The notes below the pieces were generated by a model. That model was not told where the DNA came from. It made no database searches and saw only the letters and a list, made by a program, of their open reading frames with translations. The translations under genes and the position numbers were made by a program. A stretch of 24,755 nucleotides of DNA from an uncultured Bacteroidales bacterium (GTDB lineage Bacteria > Bacteroidota > Bacteroidia > Bacteroidales > Marinilabiliaceae): positions 1 to 24,755 of the forward strand of contig CAKUYZ010000022.1 in assembly GCA_934717675.1 (NCBI GenBank), given 5' to 3'. Shown piece after piece: positions 1 to 6,986 of the stretch (position 1 is the stretch's first letter; each line of letters starts with the position of its first letter).

Positions 1-1
1 C

Positions 2-805
2 AGCCATGACCAGAACTTGCCAGGCAACCTTATGGATGCCATAAGGGCCAATGAGGCGCCCGTGATTCGTTACGCCTACATCCTCAGTTGCGGCCGATGC
101 CAAAATGGAGAGGCAGCTACGGCATCTCTAGACGCCACCTCAGAGGCCATGATGAACAGGTTTCCGCTCCTCTTCCACCAAAAAGGGAAATACGCCCTGC
201 GCAGGGAGCAGCCCGACGAGGCCATACGATGGGCTGGCCGTTTCGTGAGCGTATACCAAGGCGTCTCCAACCGCAACGGCGCATATCTTGAGATGGCCTA
301 CGCCTACATATTGAAGGGGGACAGGGCCAAAGCCCGGCAAATGGCGGAGAAATGCGGGACGTTCGGCTCCGACTTCGACATTGACCGCCGTGCGATGGAT
401 GAGGCCTCGAGAGCCATGAGCGTGTCTGAGCCAATGCTCCGCGCAAGGCTGCAGTTTGAATATGGTCGTTTTGAGCGGTCGTTGCAGACCCTCAAGTCGT
501 TCTCTCCCACCAAGGCCGATGAGGCCGAATACAACTTCCGCATGGCCAGAGCCGAAGACCGACTTGGCAACCCTTCCGCCGCCATCGGGCTATATGACGC
601 GACCATAGCCCGGTCGGCTGGCAGCAAGCGATATTTCGGGCCATACGCCGCCGTCCATGCGGCCGACATCTGCCTGGCGCGAGGAGACCGGCGCGGGGCC
701 ATGGGCTATTTGGCAAAAGCCAGGCAGATGAATAATGGCGAGTATAAGAAAGAGCTAGACCAACGAATTGAGCTGACCGAGAGGGTGGCGAAAAAACAGA
801 AGTGA
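2..805 (+). CDS. TPR-repeat protein, 5' end outside window (partial)
   Basis: The reading frame is open from the first full codon at position 2, so the true start lies upstream; the TTG at 17 is not a convincing start. About 267 residues are visible and the frame ends in TGA at 803-805. The protein is alpha-helical with degenerate tetratricopeptide-like units: Ala/Gly/Tyr spacing typical of TPR helices recurs (for example YLEMAYAYILKGDRAKA, YNFRMARAEDRLGNPSAAI and AAVHAADICLARGDRRGAM). TPR arrays act as protein-protein interaction scaffolds; no catalytic motif is visible. The C-terminus is Lys-rich. The following TPM gene begins 23 nt downstream on the same strand, so the two are probably co-transcribed. 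The specific role is unknown, and whether it carries a signal peptide cannot be judged without the N-terminus. Confidence 0.75.
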   Translation, partial: SHDQNLPGNLMDAIRANEAPVIRYAYILSCGRCQNGEAATASLDATSEAMMNRFPLLFHQKGKYALRREQPDEAIRWAGRFVSVYQGVSNRNGAYLEMAYAYILKGDRAKARQMAEKCGTFGSDFDIDRRAMDEASRAMSVSEPMLRARLQFEYGRFERSLQTLKSFSPTKADEAEYNFRMARAEDRLGNPSAAIGLYDATIARSAGSKRYFGPYAAVHAADICLARGDRRGAMGYLAKARQMNNGEYKKELDQRIELTERVAKKQK

Positions 806-828
806 CTCAACAAAATAAGGAAACAATT

Positions 829-1602
829 ATGCGTAATGTGCTAATATGCATGGCCCTATGGCTTGCGGCGGTGACCGCGGCCATGGCGCAGCTGCCTCAA
901 CGCCCCGAGCCACAGCGGCTTGTCAACGACTTGGCGGGGCTTATGAGCCCAGACAAGGTCGAGGCGCTTGAAGATTCACTCGTAAGGTTCAGCCGCTCCA
1001 CGTCTACCCAAGTGACCGTGGTGACAGTCTCCAGCCTAGAGGGGCGCGACATTGCCGAGTTTGCGCAGGAGCTTGGCGAGAAGTGGGGCGTAGGGGACAA
1101 GAAAAAGGACAACGGCGTGGTCATAATAATCAAGCCCAAGAATGACGATGGGCGCGGTCAGGCTTTCATCGGCACCGGCTATGGGCTCGAGGGCGCATTG
1201 CCAGACATCACGTGCACGGCCATAGTGCGCGACAAAATGATCCCGCATTTTAAGAACAATGACTACTCCGCGGGCATTGAGGCAGGAGCTGTGGCGGTGA
1301 TGCAGGCTGTGCGAGGGGAATATTCGGCCGATGGCGAAGATGATGACGCCGCGCTTGCTGCCTTGTGTCTGGCCATTGCTGCCGTCTTTGGTGTCGTTGT
1401 CCTAGTGGCTGTCTTTGGCTCGTCCAACAATTCGCAAACGGGGGCCGACGGTGGCCACATCTCGTGGGGAGGGCTAGACGCTATGGGTGGAAGTGACCAT
1501 ACATCGTCATCTGTCGGTGGCATTGGAGGCTCTGGCGGAATCAGCTTCGGCGGTTTCGGAGGTGGGCATTTTGGCGGCGGCGGTGGCGGCGGCAGTTGGT
1601 AG
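829..1602 (+). CDS. TPM-domain protein with Gly-rich tail (YgcG-like)
   Basis: This 257-residue protein belongs to the TPM_phosphatase family (YgcG/TPM). I chose ATG 829 over the in-frame GTG at 802, because 829 places a signal peptide directly at the N-terminus: MRN, a hydrophobic core, then Ala-Met-Ala before Gln21. The mature part begins with the family's typical segment (residues 31-40, LVNDLAGLMS) and continues through the alpha/beta TPM domain to about residue 165, including KDNGVVIII and IGTGYGLEG. A hydrophobic segment at about 174-197 is one transmembrane helix. The tail from about 208 is Gly/Ser-rich and ends in a run of Gly. Known family members are membrane-anchored, with the TPM domain outside the cytoplasm; reported activities include acid phosphatase and photosystem repair in plants, but the bacterial role is uncertain. 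It follows the TPR gene closely. Confidence 0.85.
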   Translation: MRNVLICMALWLAAVTAAMAQLPQRPEPQRLVNDLAGLMSPDKVEALEDSLVRFSRSTSTQVTVVTVSSLEGRDIAEFAQELGEKWGVGDKKKDNGVVIIIKPKNDDGRGQAFIGTGYGLEGALPDITCTAIVRDKMIPHFKNNDYSAGIEAGAVAVMQAVRGEYSADGEDDDAALAALCLAIAAVFGVVVLVAVFGSSNNSQTGADGGHISWGGLDAMGGSDHTSSSVGGIGGSGGISFGGFGGGHFGGGGGGGSW

Positions 1603-1700
1603 GTAACCAATACGCGTAATACGTCAAGTAACCCTCACACTCTGCGTTTAAGGCTTCCGCTTTTGGCTTTTATGAGTGAGGGGTGAAAAGAAAAAAGGAA

Positions 1701-1735
1701 GAGGGTTCGCGGCCTAGGTCGCGAACCCTCTTTAA
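1701..1735. terminator. Bidirectional hairpin terminator between convergent genes
   Basis: A perfect 11-bp stem (gagggttcgcg at 1701-1711 with cgcgaaccctc at 1720-1730) encloses an 8-nt loop. On the + strand it is followed by TTTAAATT. On the - strand the run past 1700 is T-rich (complement of aaaagaaaaaaggaa). It sits between the TPM gene (+) and the small lipoprotein gene (-), so it can end both. A second, weaker inverted repeat (ccctcac 1632-1638 with gtgaggg 1676-1682) lies just upstream. Confidence 0.85.
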
Positions 1736-1769
1736 ATTGTCAGCTGTGTGGCGTTAGCCACAAACCGAA

Positions 1770-1973
1770 CTACTCAGCAACGGCAGCGGTGCTGTCTGCG
1801 GGAGCAGCGGTGCTGTCAGCAGCGGCAGCGGTGCTGTCGTTAGCGCAGCAAGCCTTTGCGGAGTCGTTGGCGCAGCAAGATGCGGCAGCCTCAGTGTTCT
1901 CGGTGTTAGCGTTGTTGCCAGAGCAAGCAACGAGCATAGCAGCAACAGCTGCAATAGCAAACAGATTCTTCAT
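1770..1973 (-). CDS. Small Cys-pair, Ala/Ser/Thr-repeat lipoprotein
   Basis: A 67-residue protein with a lipoprotein signal: MKN, a hydrophobic stretch, and the lipobox L-V-A-C with Cys17 as the predicted lipidated residue. After a short Asn/Thr/Glu linker it consists of degenerate repeats: two 9-residue units starting CCANDS (Cys33-Cys34 and Cys42-Cys43), then shorter ADSTAA units to the C-terminus. Small Ala/Asp/Thr-rich lipoproteins of this general kind are common in Bacteroidales and usually unassigned; the paired cysteines are the unusual part. They could bind metal or form disulfides, but that is inference. A Bacteroidota-type -7 box lies about 50 nt upstream, and the gene ends at the shared hairpin at 1701-1730. 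No family name is offered. Confidence 0.75.
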   Translation of the reverse strand: MKNLFAIAAVAAMLVACSGNNANTENTEAAASCCANDSAKACCANDSTAAAADSTAAPADSTAAVAE

Positions 1974-2023
1974 AATAGTTTATTTGATTAATGTTGTTCT
2001 GTATCACCCTTGTGAAAACGACG

Positions 2024-2031
2024 CAAAGTTA
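2024..2031 (-). promoter_or_regulatory. -7 box for the small lipoprotein gene
   Basis: The minus strand reads TAACTTTG, a match to the Bacteroidota -7 consensus TAnnTTTG, about 50 nt upstream of the start at 1973. A clear -33 TTTG is not seen at the expected distance. Confidence 0.5.
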
Positions 2032-2199
2032 ATCTTTCGTCTAACTAATTGGCCATATGGCCCGATTATTTTTAGTTAAAAAGCCATAAAGTAAATTCCG
2101 TTTGAAACAATCACTGCGAAGAGCCGTGCCGGTGAGGCGGCTTGACGACACCATGACTTTAAGAAGTAACCTCTATTGTGTTGATTTATAGGGCGGACG

Positions 2200-2232
2200 T
2201 TGGCCGCTGACCGAATATTTTAGCTACATTTG
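2200..2232 (+). promoter_or_regulatory. Promoter of the RHH-MerR-Nif3-YebC cluster
   Basis: TACATTTG at 2225-2232 fits the -7 consensus TAnnTTTG. A TTG at 2200-2202 lies 22 nt upstream as a possible -33 element. Transcription would then begin at about 2238-2240. That makes ATG 2241 nearly leaderless and favours ATG 2262 as the start of the first gene. Confidence 0.6.
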
Positions 2233-2261
2233 CGCCCTGAATGTCGTCTTGGCGCATACCC

Positions 2262-2573
2262 ATGGCCGTGAACAAGATCAAATATAACGATGTGAGGCGA
2301 AACTCCGTCAGCATAACCCTGAGTGACAGGGAATTGGCTGCCATAGACGAGTATTGCGCCTTGTTCAAGAAAAAATCGCGCTCGGCCGTGATACGCGAGG
2401 GGGCGGTGCGTTTTGCCATGGAGCACATCATTGACCGCCGCACAAGCCTATTTCCCGACCAAGTGTCGGGGCTTGACGCTGACGACGACACGTCCGCCAC
2501 ATCGCGCAGGCACAGTGCGGCGGACGACGCCATGCCATCGCTCTTCGATTTCGTCGATGACGAAGGGCTGTGA
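2262..2573 (+). CDS. Ribbon-helix-helix (CopG/Arc-like) DNA-binding protein
   Basis: A 103-residue protein whose N-terminal part fits a ribbon-helix-helix DNA-binding fold. A beta strand lies at about 13-20 (RNSVSITL), helix A at about 22-33 (DRELAAIDEYCA), a turn rich in Lys/Ser (KKKSRS), and helix B at about 41-56 ending AVRFAMEHI. Such proteins dimerise and insert the paired strands in the DNA major groove. The remaining 45 residues are Asp/Ser-rich and look disordered, ending in an acidic SLFDFVDDEGL motif. I chose ATG 2262 rather than the in-frame ATG 2241, because the promoter -7 box ends at 2232. The MerR gene follows after 27 nt. No toxin partner is adjacent, so a chromosomal regulator is more likely than an antitoxin. 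The target is unknown. Confidence 0.75.
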   Translation: MAVNKIKYNDVRRNSVSITLSDRELAAIDEYCALFKKKSRSAVIREGAVRFAMEHIIDRRTSLFPDQVSGLDADDDTSATSRRHSAADDAMPSLFDFVDDEGL

Positions 2574-2600
2574 ACCGAACCCGCACATTTCCACACAACA

Positions 2601-2975
2601 ATGGCAAAGACAGAAGACGACGGCAAGGTGTATTACACCATTGGCGAGGTGGCCGATATGCTAGGCGAGACGGAGAGTTGCGTCAGATATTGGAACCGTG
2701 AGTTCGCCAGCTATGTCAAGCCTCACAGAAATAAGAAAGACAACCGCCTCTTCACCCAGCGAGACATTTCATCATTGCGGTCAATCCGTTACCTGCTGCG
2801 CGAGCGCGGTATGACGATAGCCGGCGCCCGAGAGTGCCTGGCGGCAGCCAGACGCACAAAGAAAGACCCCATGGCCACCGACGTGGCGGACACGTCGCTT
2901 GCGGTGAAGTCTGAAGTGATTGGTAAGCTGGCGGAGATAAAGTCTATGCTGACGCAGATATCATCATACCTATAA
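2601..2975 (+). CDS. MerR-family transcriptional regulator
   Basis: A 124-residue protein with a winged-helix MerR domain at the N-terminus. The helix-turn-helix is YYTIGEVADMLGETESCVRY (residues 11-30), followed by WNREF and a second DNA-contact segment (RLFTQRDISSLRSIRYLLRERGMTI in part), with the hinge at MTIAGARECL (about 71-80). After a short linker, a C-terminal helix (about 100-124) probably makes the dimer coiled coil. The usual Cys ligands of metal-sensing MerR proteins are not evident, so it is probably not a metal or redox sensor. Short MerR proteins of this type are common in Bacteroidota. Its stop codon is 2 nt before the ATG of the Nif3-like gene, which indicates translational coupling. 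Confidence 0.9.
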   Translation: MAKTEDDGKVYYTIGEVADMLGETESCVRYWNREFASYVKPHRNKKDNRLFTQRDISSLRSIRYLLRERGMTIAGARECLAAARRTKKDPMATDVADTSLAVKSEVIGKLAEIKSMLTQISSYL

Positions 2976-2977
2976 GT

Positions 2978-4096
2978 ATGGCAACACAAAACGAGAGACC
3001 GTCATACACCGTGGCCGACGCCATTGCCGCGCTAGACTCCGTATTCCCCCTCGCCACGCAAGACGGCTGGGACAACAGCGGCCTGCTGGTGGGCAATGCG
3101 GCGGACGGCCTGAGGGGCGTCATGCTGTGCGTGGACCTCACGCCCGATGTGGTGGAAGAGGCCGCCAGAAAAGACTGCAACCTCGTGGTGAGCCATCACC
3201 CAATAATGTTTCGCGGCCTCAAGAGGCTTACGGGCTCCGCGCCAGAGCAGCGCACCGTCATCGAGGCCGTGAGGCGCGGCGTGTGCCTTGCCGCCTTCCA
3301 CACGCCGGCGGACAAGAGCCCCGAGGGTACCAGCGGGAGCGTGGGGAGCATGCTTGGCCTGCGGGGCATGGAGGTGCTTGTTCCTGAGCGTGACTCGCTG
3401 TGCAAGGTGGCCACTTACGTGCCATTGGCGCAGGCGCAAGACGTGGCCGACGCCATGAGCCGAGCCGGGGCGGGCCACATCGGAAATTACAGCCACTGCT
3501 CGTGGTCGGTCCGTGGCGAGGGGCAATTCATGGCGGAAGACGGGGCCAATCCCTACGTCGGAGCGTTGGGAGAACTTCATCATGAGGCCGAGGCCCGCGT
3601 GGAGGCCATCTGCCCCAAGAGACTGGAGGGCGCAGTGGTGCGGGCCGTGACCGGGGCGCACCCCTACGAGGAGCCTGCCATTGACGTCTTGCCGCTGTCC
3701 AATGCCAACGCCAGGCTTGGCTACGGCGTGGTCGGCAATCTGGAGAAGCCGCTGTCTGAGTCAGCTTTCCTGAGTTTGCTCAAAGAGAGGCTGGGATGTG
3801 GGGTTGTCCGTCATGCCGGAGCTTGCTCATTGATCAGCAGGGTGGCCATATGCACCGGCAGCGGGGCCGAGTTCGTGGCCAACGCCATAAAGGCCGGCGC
3901 TGACGCATATGTGACGGCCGACGTCAAATATCATCAGATGGCTGACGCCGCGGCGGAAATCTTGGTGGCCGACGTTGGGCATTATGAAAGCGAATCGGTA
4001 GCTAAGAGCGTTTTTAAGGCAATATTGACAAGAAAATTAGCTAATTTTGCCCATTACGAAATATACAGGGAGTCGAACCCGATAAAATATTACTAA
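2978..4096 (+). CDS. Nif3-like dinuclear metal-centre protein (GTP cyclohydrolase I type 2 / NIF3 family)
   Basis: A 372-residue Nif3 family protein of the long type, with the conserved halves separated by an inserted PII/CutA-like domain (roughly residues 130-240). The metal ligands are visible: His73-His74 in VSHHP, Asp112 in HTPAD (the family more often has HTNLD), and His335 and Glu339 in VGHYESE. The N-terminal segment QDGWDNSGLLVG (residues 28-39) is also diagnostic. Known members form toroidal hexamers with two metal ions per subunit. The physiological reaction is not settled; Helicobacter and other homologues have been linked to GTP cyclohydrolase-like activity and E. coli YbgI to DNA interaction. 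The gene begins 2 nt after the MerR stop, and the zinc-ribbon gene follows 8 nt after its stop. Confidence 0.92.
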   Translation: MATQNERPSYTVADAIAALDSVFPLATQDGWDNSGLLVGNAADGLRGVMLCVDLTPDVVEEAARKDCNLVVSHHPIMFRGLKRLTGSAPEQRTVIEAVRRGVCLAAFHTPADKSPEGTSGSVGSMLGLRGMEVLVPERDSLCKVATYVPLAQAQDVADAMSRAGAGHIGNYSHCSWSVRGEGQFMAEDGANPYVGALGELHHEAEARVEAICPKRLEGAVVRAVTGAHPYEEPAIDVLPLSNANARLGYGVVGNLEKPLSESAFLSLLKERLGCGVVRHAGACSLISRVAICTGSGAEFVANAIKAGADAYVTADVKYHQMADAAAEILVADVGHYESESVAKSVFKAILTRKLANFAHYEIYRESNPIKYY

Positions 4097-4104
4097 TAAA
4101 CAAT

Positions 4105-4896
4105 ATGGCAAGCAGCGAACAGACAACTGGCAAGGAGATGCCCATTGAGCAGAAACTCAAGGCTCTCTACGACCTCCAGCAGGTGAGTACGAAGATTGAC
4201 AAGATCCGCACCATGAGGGGGGAGCTGCCCCTTGAGGTTGAGGACCTCGAGGACGAGATTGCCGGTCTCGAGACCCGCGTGGGCAACTTCAACGACGAGA
4301 TAAAGAGGCTCAACGCCCAGGTGGTCGAGCATAAGAACAAGATTAAGGAGGCCGAGAGCCAAATTAAGAAATATGAGGAGCAGCAGAACTCCGTGAGGAA
4401 CAACAGGGAGTTCGACGCCATCTCGAAAGAGATTGAGTACCAAGATCTTGATCGTCAGCTTAGCGAGAAGCGCATACGCGAGTTCACCGCAGAGATTCAT
4501 CGCAAGCAGGAGCTGCTTGACGACGCCCGCGCCCGCATAGAGGAGCGCGATCACGACCTGGAGAACAAGAAGGCCGAGCTGGACACCATCGTGTCTGAGA
4601 CACGACAGGAGGAGGAGTCTCTTGAGAAGCAGGCAGAGGAGATCAGCAAAGGCATTGACGAGCGTTCCCTCGCGGCTTTCAACAGAATCCGCAAAAATGC
4701 CCACAACGGCCTGGCCGTAGTGACCATCCAGCGCGGTGCCTGTGGCGGGTGCTTCAACCATATCCCGCCACAGAGGCAGCTGGACATCCGTCTGCACAAA
4801 AAGCTCATTGTCTGCGAATATTGCGGCCGAATCCTTGTTGACGACGGCTCACAGCAGGGCATTGACGACGGGACTCCCGCATCAAAAGACAAGTAG
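4105..4896 (+). CDS. Coiled-coil protein with C4 zinc ribbon (zf-RING_7 / DUF164-like)
   Basis: A 263-residue protein. Residues about 14-185 form a long charged heptad-rich helical hairpin (Glu/Lys/Arg-rich, for example EVEDLEDEIAGLETRV). This is followed by a zinc ribbon with four cysteines, Cys213-xx-Cys216 (GACGGC) and Cys237-xx-Cys240 (CEYCGR). The layout fits the C4-type zinc ribbon family typified by Chlamydia CT398. Known members are linked to interactions with RNA polymerase sigma-54 or secretion parts in some bacteria, but there is no firm general function. The short tail after the ribbon is polar. In many Bacteroidota this gene lies directly after the Nif3-like gene, as here (8-nt gap). 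A large antisense reading frame over this gene is a composition artefact. Confidence 0.9.
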   Translation: MASSEQTTGKEMPIEQKLKALYDLQQVSTKIDKIRTMRGELPLEVEDLEDEIAGLETRVGNFNDEIKRLNAQVVEHKNKIKEAESQIKKYEEQQNSVRNNREFDAISKEIEYQDLDRQLSEKRIREFTAEIHRKQELLDDARARIEERDHDLENKKAELDTIVSETRQEEESLEKQAEEISKGIDERSLAAFNRIRKNAHNGLAVVTIQRGACGGCFNHIPPQRQLDIRLHKKLIVCEYCGRILVDDGSQQGIDDGTPASKDK

Positions 4897-4935
4897 TCCG
4901 CCTGGCTCGCTAACTCCCGACGCTGTCATTTTGCC

Positions 4936-5520
4936 ATGATGATAGAGATTGACGGCAAGGTCATCAGCACAGAGATTTTCCGTCGCCGCTTCGTGTGCGA
5001 CATCGGCCGATGCAAGGGTACTTGCTGCTACGATGGCGACTCCGGAGCCCCGCTGGAAGAGGACGAGCTCCGAAGGTTGGAGGAGGTGCTCCCGGCGGTG
5101 CGCCCGTTGCTCAACAGTCAAGAACTTGACGAGATTGAGCGTCAGGGGCTGTGGGTGAAAGACCGTGATGGCGACCTCGTCACCCCCATCATAAACGGTT
5201 GCGAGTGCGTCTACTCCAACCGTGAGGCGGACGGGACGTGGACTTGCGCCATAGAGAAAGCTTTCTTGGCGGGAAAGACCGCGTGGCGAAAGCCTATGTC
5301 TTGCCATCTCTACCCAATACGCGTCAAGAAATATAAGAGGTGCGAGACCTTGAACTTCCATGAGTGGGAGGTCTGCAAGCCGGCTTTGGAGTTGGGAGAG
5401 AAAATAGGCAAGCCCGTCTACCAATTCCTCAAAGAACCACTGATTGCCAAATATGGCGAGCGGTTTTTTCGAGACTTGGAGCAAGTGGAGGAAGAACTGA
5501 AGAGGCAGAACGTCATATAG
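4936..5520 (+). CDS. DUF3109 family Cys-rich protein
   Basis: A 194-residue cytoplasmic protein with ten cysteines. Eight or more lie in conserved-looking clusters: Cys21, Cys26, Cys30-Cys31 (the GRCKGTCC segment), Cys89 and Cys91 (GCEC), Cys104, Cys123 in SCHLYP, Cys136 and Cys147. The order fits DUF3109. The pattern resembles that of the YkgJ/UPF0153 family, proteins thought to hold a zinc or iron-sulfur cluster. A metal cluster is therefore inferred, not shown. No signal peptide or membrane segment is seen. It lies between the zinc-ribbon gene (39-nt gap) and yebC (44-nt gap), on the same strand. The ATG at 4936 is followed by a second ATG at 4939; either could be used. Confidence 0.88.
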   Translation: MMIEIDGKVISTEIFRRRFVCDIGRCKGTCCYDGDSGAPLEEDELRRLEEVLPAVRPLLNSQELDEIERQGLWVKDRDGDLVTPIINGCECVYSNREADGTWTCAIEKAFLAGKTAWRKPMSCHLYPIRVKKYKRCETLNFHEWEVCKPALELGEKIGKPVYQFLKEPLIAKYGERFFRDLEQVEEELKRQNVI

Positions 5521-5564
5521 CGACACATAACAACACAACATACCTACATAAGAACCATTGATAT

Positions 5565-6302
5565 ATGGGAAGAGCGTTTGAATATCGTAAGGCCCGCAAG
5601 CTGAAGCGTTGGGGCAATATGGCCAAGACGTTCACGAAGCTTGGCAAGGAGATCATCATAGCCGTCAAGGCGGGTGGCCCCGACCCTCACTCTAACTCCA
5701 AGCTCCGCGCCATCATTCAGAACGCCAAGGCAGAGAATATGCCTAAGGAGAACATTGAGCGCGCCATCAAGAAAGCCACGAGCAAAGATCAGGCGGACAT
5801 CAAAGAGATGGTATATGAAGGCTACGGCCCTCACGGAATCGCCATCCTCATTGAGACCGCGACGGACAATACCAACCGCACTGTGGCCAACATCCGCAGC
5901 TACTTCACCAAGCTCGGCGGCACCCTTGGCACGTCCGGCAGCGTCTCTTTCATGTTCGACCACAAGAGCCTCTTCAAGGTCAAGAACAAAGAGGGTGTGA
6001 ACCTCGAGGATCTTGAGCTTGAGCTCATTGATTTCGGTGTGTCCGAGATCTTCCTGGACGAGGAGGACGACCTCATCAACATCTATGGTGAGTACGAGTC
6101 TTTTGCACAGATTCAGAAATACTTGGAGGATAACGGCTTCGAGATTGTCAGCGCAGAGTTTGTCCGCATCCCGACGGATACCAAGACCCTTGCTGATGAC
6201 GAGGTGGCTGGCGTTGTCAAGCTCCTCGCCAAGCTGGAGGAGGATGAGGATGTCACGAACGTCTATCACACCATGGCCAACGACATTCCCGACGAGGAGT
6301 AG
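5565..6302 (+). CDS. yebC: YebC/PmpR-family protein (TACO1-like translation/transcription factor)
   Basis: A 245-residue protein of the YebC/TACO1 family, full length. The N-terminal family signature is GRAFEYRKARKLKRWGNMAK (residues 2-21), followed by KLGKEIIIAVKAGGPDP and NAKAENMPKENIERAIKKA. The middle contains YEGYGPHGIAILIE and RSYFTKLGGTLGTSGSVSFMF, and the C-terminal domain is acidic, ending NDIPDEE. Bacterial homologues were first described as DNA-binding regulators; more recent work ties the family to relief of ribosome stalling at proline-rich stretches. Codon use is strongly biased to C or G at third positions, as in highly expressed genes. It is the last gene of the cluster from 2262, and a hairpin at 6340-6376 follows. 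Confidence 0.96.
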   Translation: MGRAFEYRKARKLKRWGNMAKTFTKLGKEIIIAVKAGGPDPHSNSKLRAIIQNAKAENMPKENIERAIKKATSKDQADIKEMVYEGYGPHGIAILIETATDNTNRTVANIRSYFTKLGGTLGTSGSVSFMFDHKSLFKVKNKEGVNLEDLELELIDFGVSEIFLDEEDDLINIYGEYESFAQIQKYLEDNGFEIVSAEFVRIPTDTKTLADDEVAGVVKLLAKLEEDEDVTNVYHTMANDIPDEE

Positions 6303-6339
6303 AGGTGGCTTGCGGCTTCTCGCCGATAGGTTAGCTAAC

Positions 6340-6380
6340 AGCGGCGCGCATTGCGGTCATGGCATTGCGCGCCGCTTTCT
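6340..6380 (+). terminator. Hairpin terminator after yebC
   Basis: An 11-bp stem (agcggcgcgca 6340-6350 with tgcgcgccgct 6366-6376) is followed by TTCTCCTT. The stem is very GC-rich and the T tract is weak. It is the only terminator-like structure between yebC and rpsO. Confidence 0.65.
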
Positions 6381-6450
6381 CCTTGGCCAACAGGTGACCC
6401 CTTGGATAAGAGAATCTACGTACGGAGACGGAATATTAATGCGCAGCCGC

Positions 6451-6481
6451 TTGTGTTTTTGGCAGAAAGAGCGTAAATTTG
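6451..6481 (+). promoter_or_regulatory. Promoter of rpsO
   Basis: A TTG at 6451-6453 and TAAATTTG at 6474-6481 are 20 nt apart, matching the Bacteroidota -33/-7 pattern. The predicted leader is only about 20 nt, too short to hold an elaborate S15-binding structure such as that of E. coli rpsO. Confidence 0.75.
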
Positions 6482-6507
6482 CGCCATCTTAATAACACAA
6501 TATATCT

Positions 6508-6777
6508 ATGTACCTCGACAAAGAGAAGAAGCAAGAGCTCTTCGGTCAGTACGGAAAGTCTAACACTGACACTGGTTCTCCTGAAAGCCAGATAGCATTG
6601 TTCTCGTTCCGTATCAACCACCTTACTGAGCATATGAAGCTCAACAAGAAAGATACTGCAACGAACTACTCGCTGAAGAAGATGATCGGTCGCCGTCGTC
6701 GTTTGCTTGACTACCTCAAGAGCCGCGACATTGAGCGTTACCGCGACATCGTCAACAAGCTTGGCCTCCGCAAGTAG
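6508..6777 (+). CDS. rpsO: 30S ribosomal protein S15
   Basis: An 89-residue protein of exactly the usual S15 length. Hallmarks include NTDTGSPESQIALFSFRI (residues 19-36), the loop KLNKKDTATNYSLKKMIGRR (44-63) and the C-terminal helix RRLLDYLKSRDIERYRDIV. S15 binds 16S rRNA in the central domain early in 30S assembly and contributes to a bridge to the 50S subunit. The gene has its own promoter and a strong terminator, so it looks monocistronic. Here it is not next to pnp, its partner in many Proteobacteria. Confidence 0.99.
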   Translation: MYLDKEKKQELFGQYGKSNTDTGSPESQIALFSFRINHLTEHMKLNKKDTATNYSLKKMIGRRRRLLDYLKSRDIERYRDIVNKLGLRK

Positions 6778-6810
6778 AGCAGGGCGACTTTCGCTCTTGC
6801 GAAAAGAAAG

Positions 6811-6853
6811 AAGCGATTTGGAGTTTATGCTCCAAGTCGCTTTTCTCTTTTTT
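6811..6853 (+). terminator. Strong intrinsic terminator after rpsO
   Basis: A 13-bp stem with one G-T pair (6811-6823 aagcgatttggag, 6830-6842 ctccaagtcgctt), a 6-nt loop, and then TTCTCTTTTTT. It lies 33 nt after the rpsO stop. Confidence 0.92.
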
Positions 6854-6920
6854 ACGGTGCAAGCGTTGCGCAGAGGCGCAGATTTACGCTTGCAGATTTA
6901 GAAGCCTACTCAAAGGGATC

Positions 6921-6965
6921 AAAAAAACGCCCCCGACTGAGCCATTTAGGCGAGGCGGGGGCGTT
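6921..6965 (-). terminator. Intrinsic terminator of the LRR protein gene
   Basis: On the minus strand aacgcccccg (6965-6956) pairs with cgggggcgtt (6935-6926) and is followed by a run of T (complement of aaaaaaa, 6921-6927). It lies 21 nt past the stop of the BspA-like gene. Confidence 0.92.
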
Positions 6966-6986
6966 GGTTCGCTAGTGGCGAATGAT

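Noticed and set aside
2262..2975. RHH and MerR genes as a toxin-antitoxin module
   Set aside because: The second gene is a clear MerR regulator, not a toxin, and the pair is embedded in a housekeeping-like cluster.
3032..3661. 209-residue open frame on the minus strand, His/Arg/Ala-rich
   Set aside because: It is antisense to the Nif3-like gene and has unnatural composition.
4093..4797. 234-residue open frame on the minus strand
   Set aside because: It is antisense to the coiled-coil zinc-ribbon gene. Its Leu/Val-rich, domain-free translation is what GAG/CTC-type codons give in reverse, and the plus-strand protein is well recognised.
5544..6269. 241-residue open frame on the minus strand
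   Set aside because: It lies opposite yebC, a certain gene with strong codon bias; the antisense frame has no recognisable domain or promoter.
6303..6507. Possible small RNA or S15 leader regulation upstream of rpsO
   Set aside because: The rpsO promoter leaves a leader of only about 20 nt, and apart from the yebC terminator I see no stable structure in this gap.
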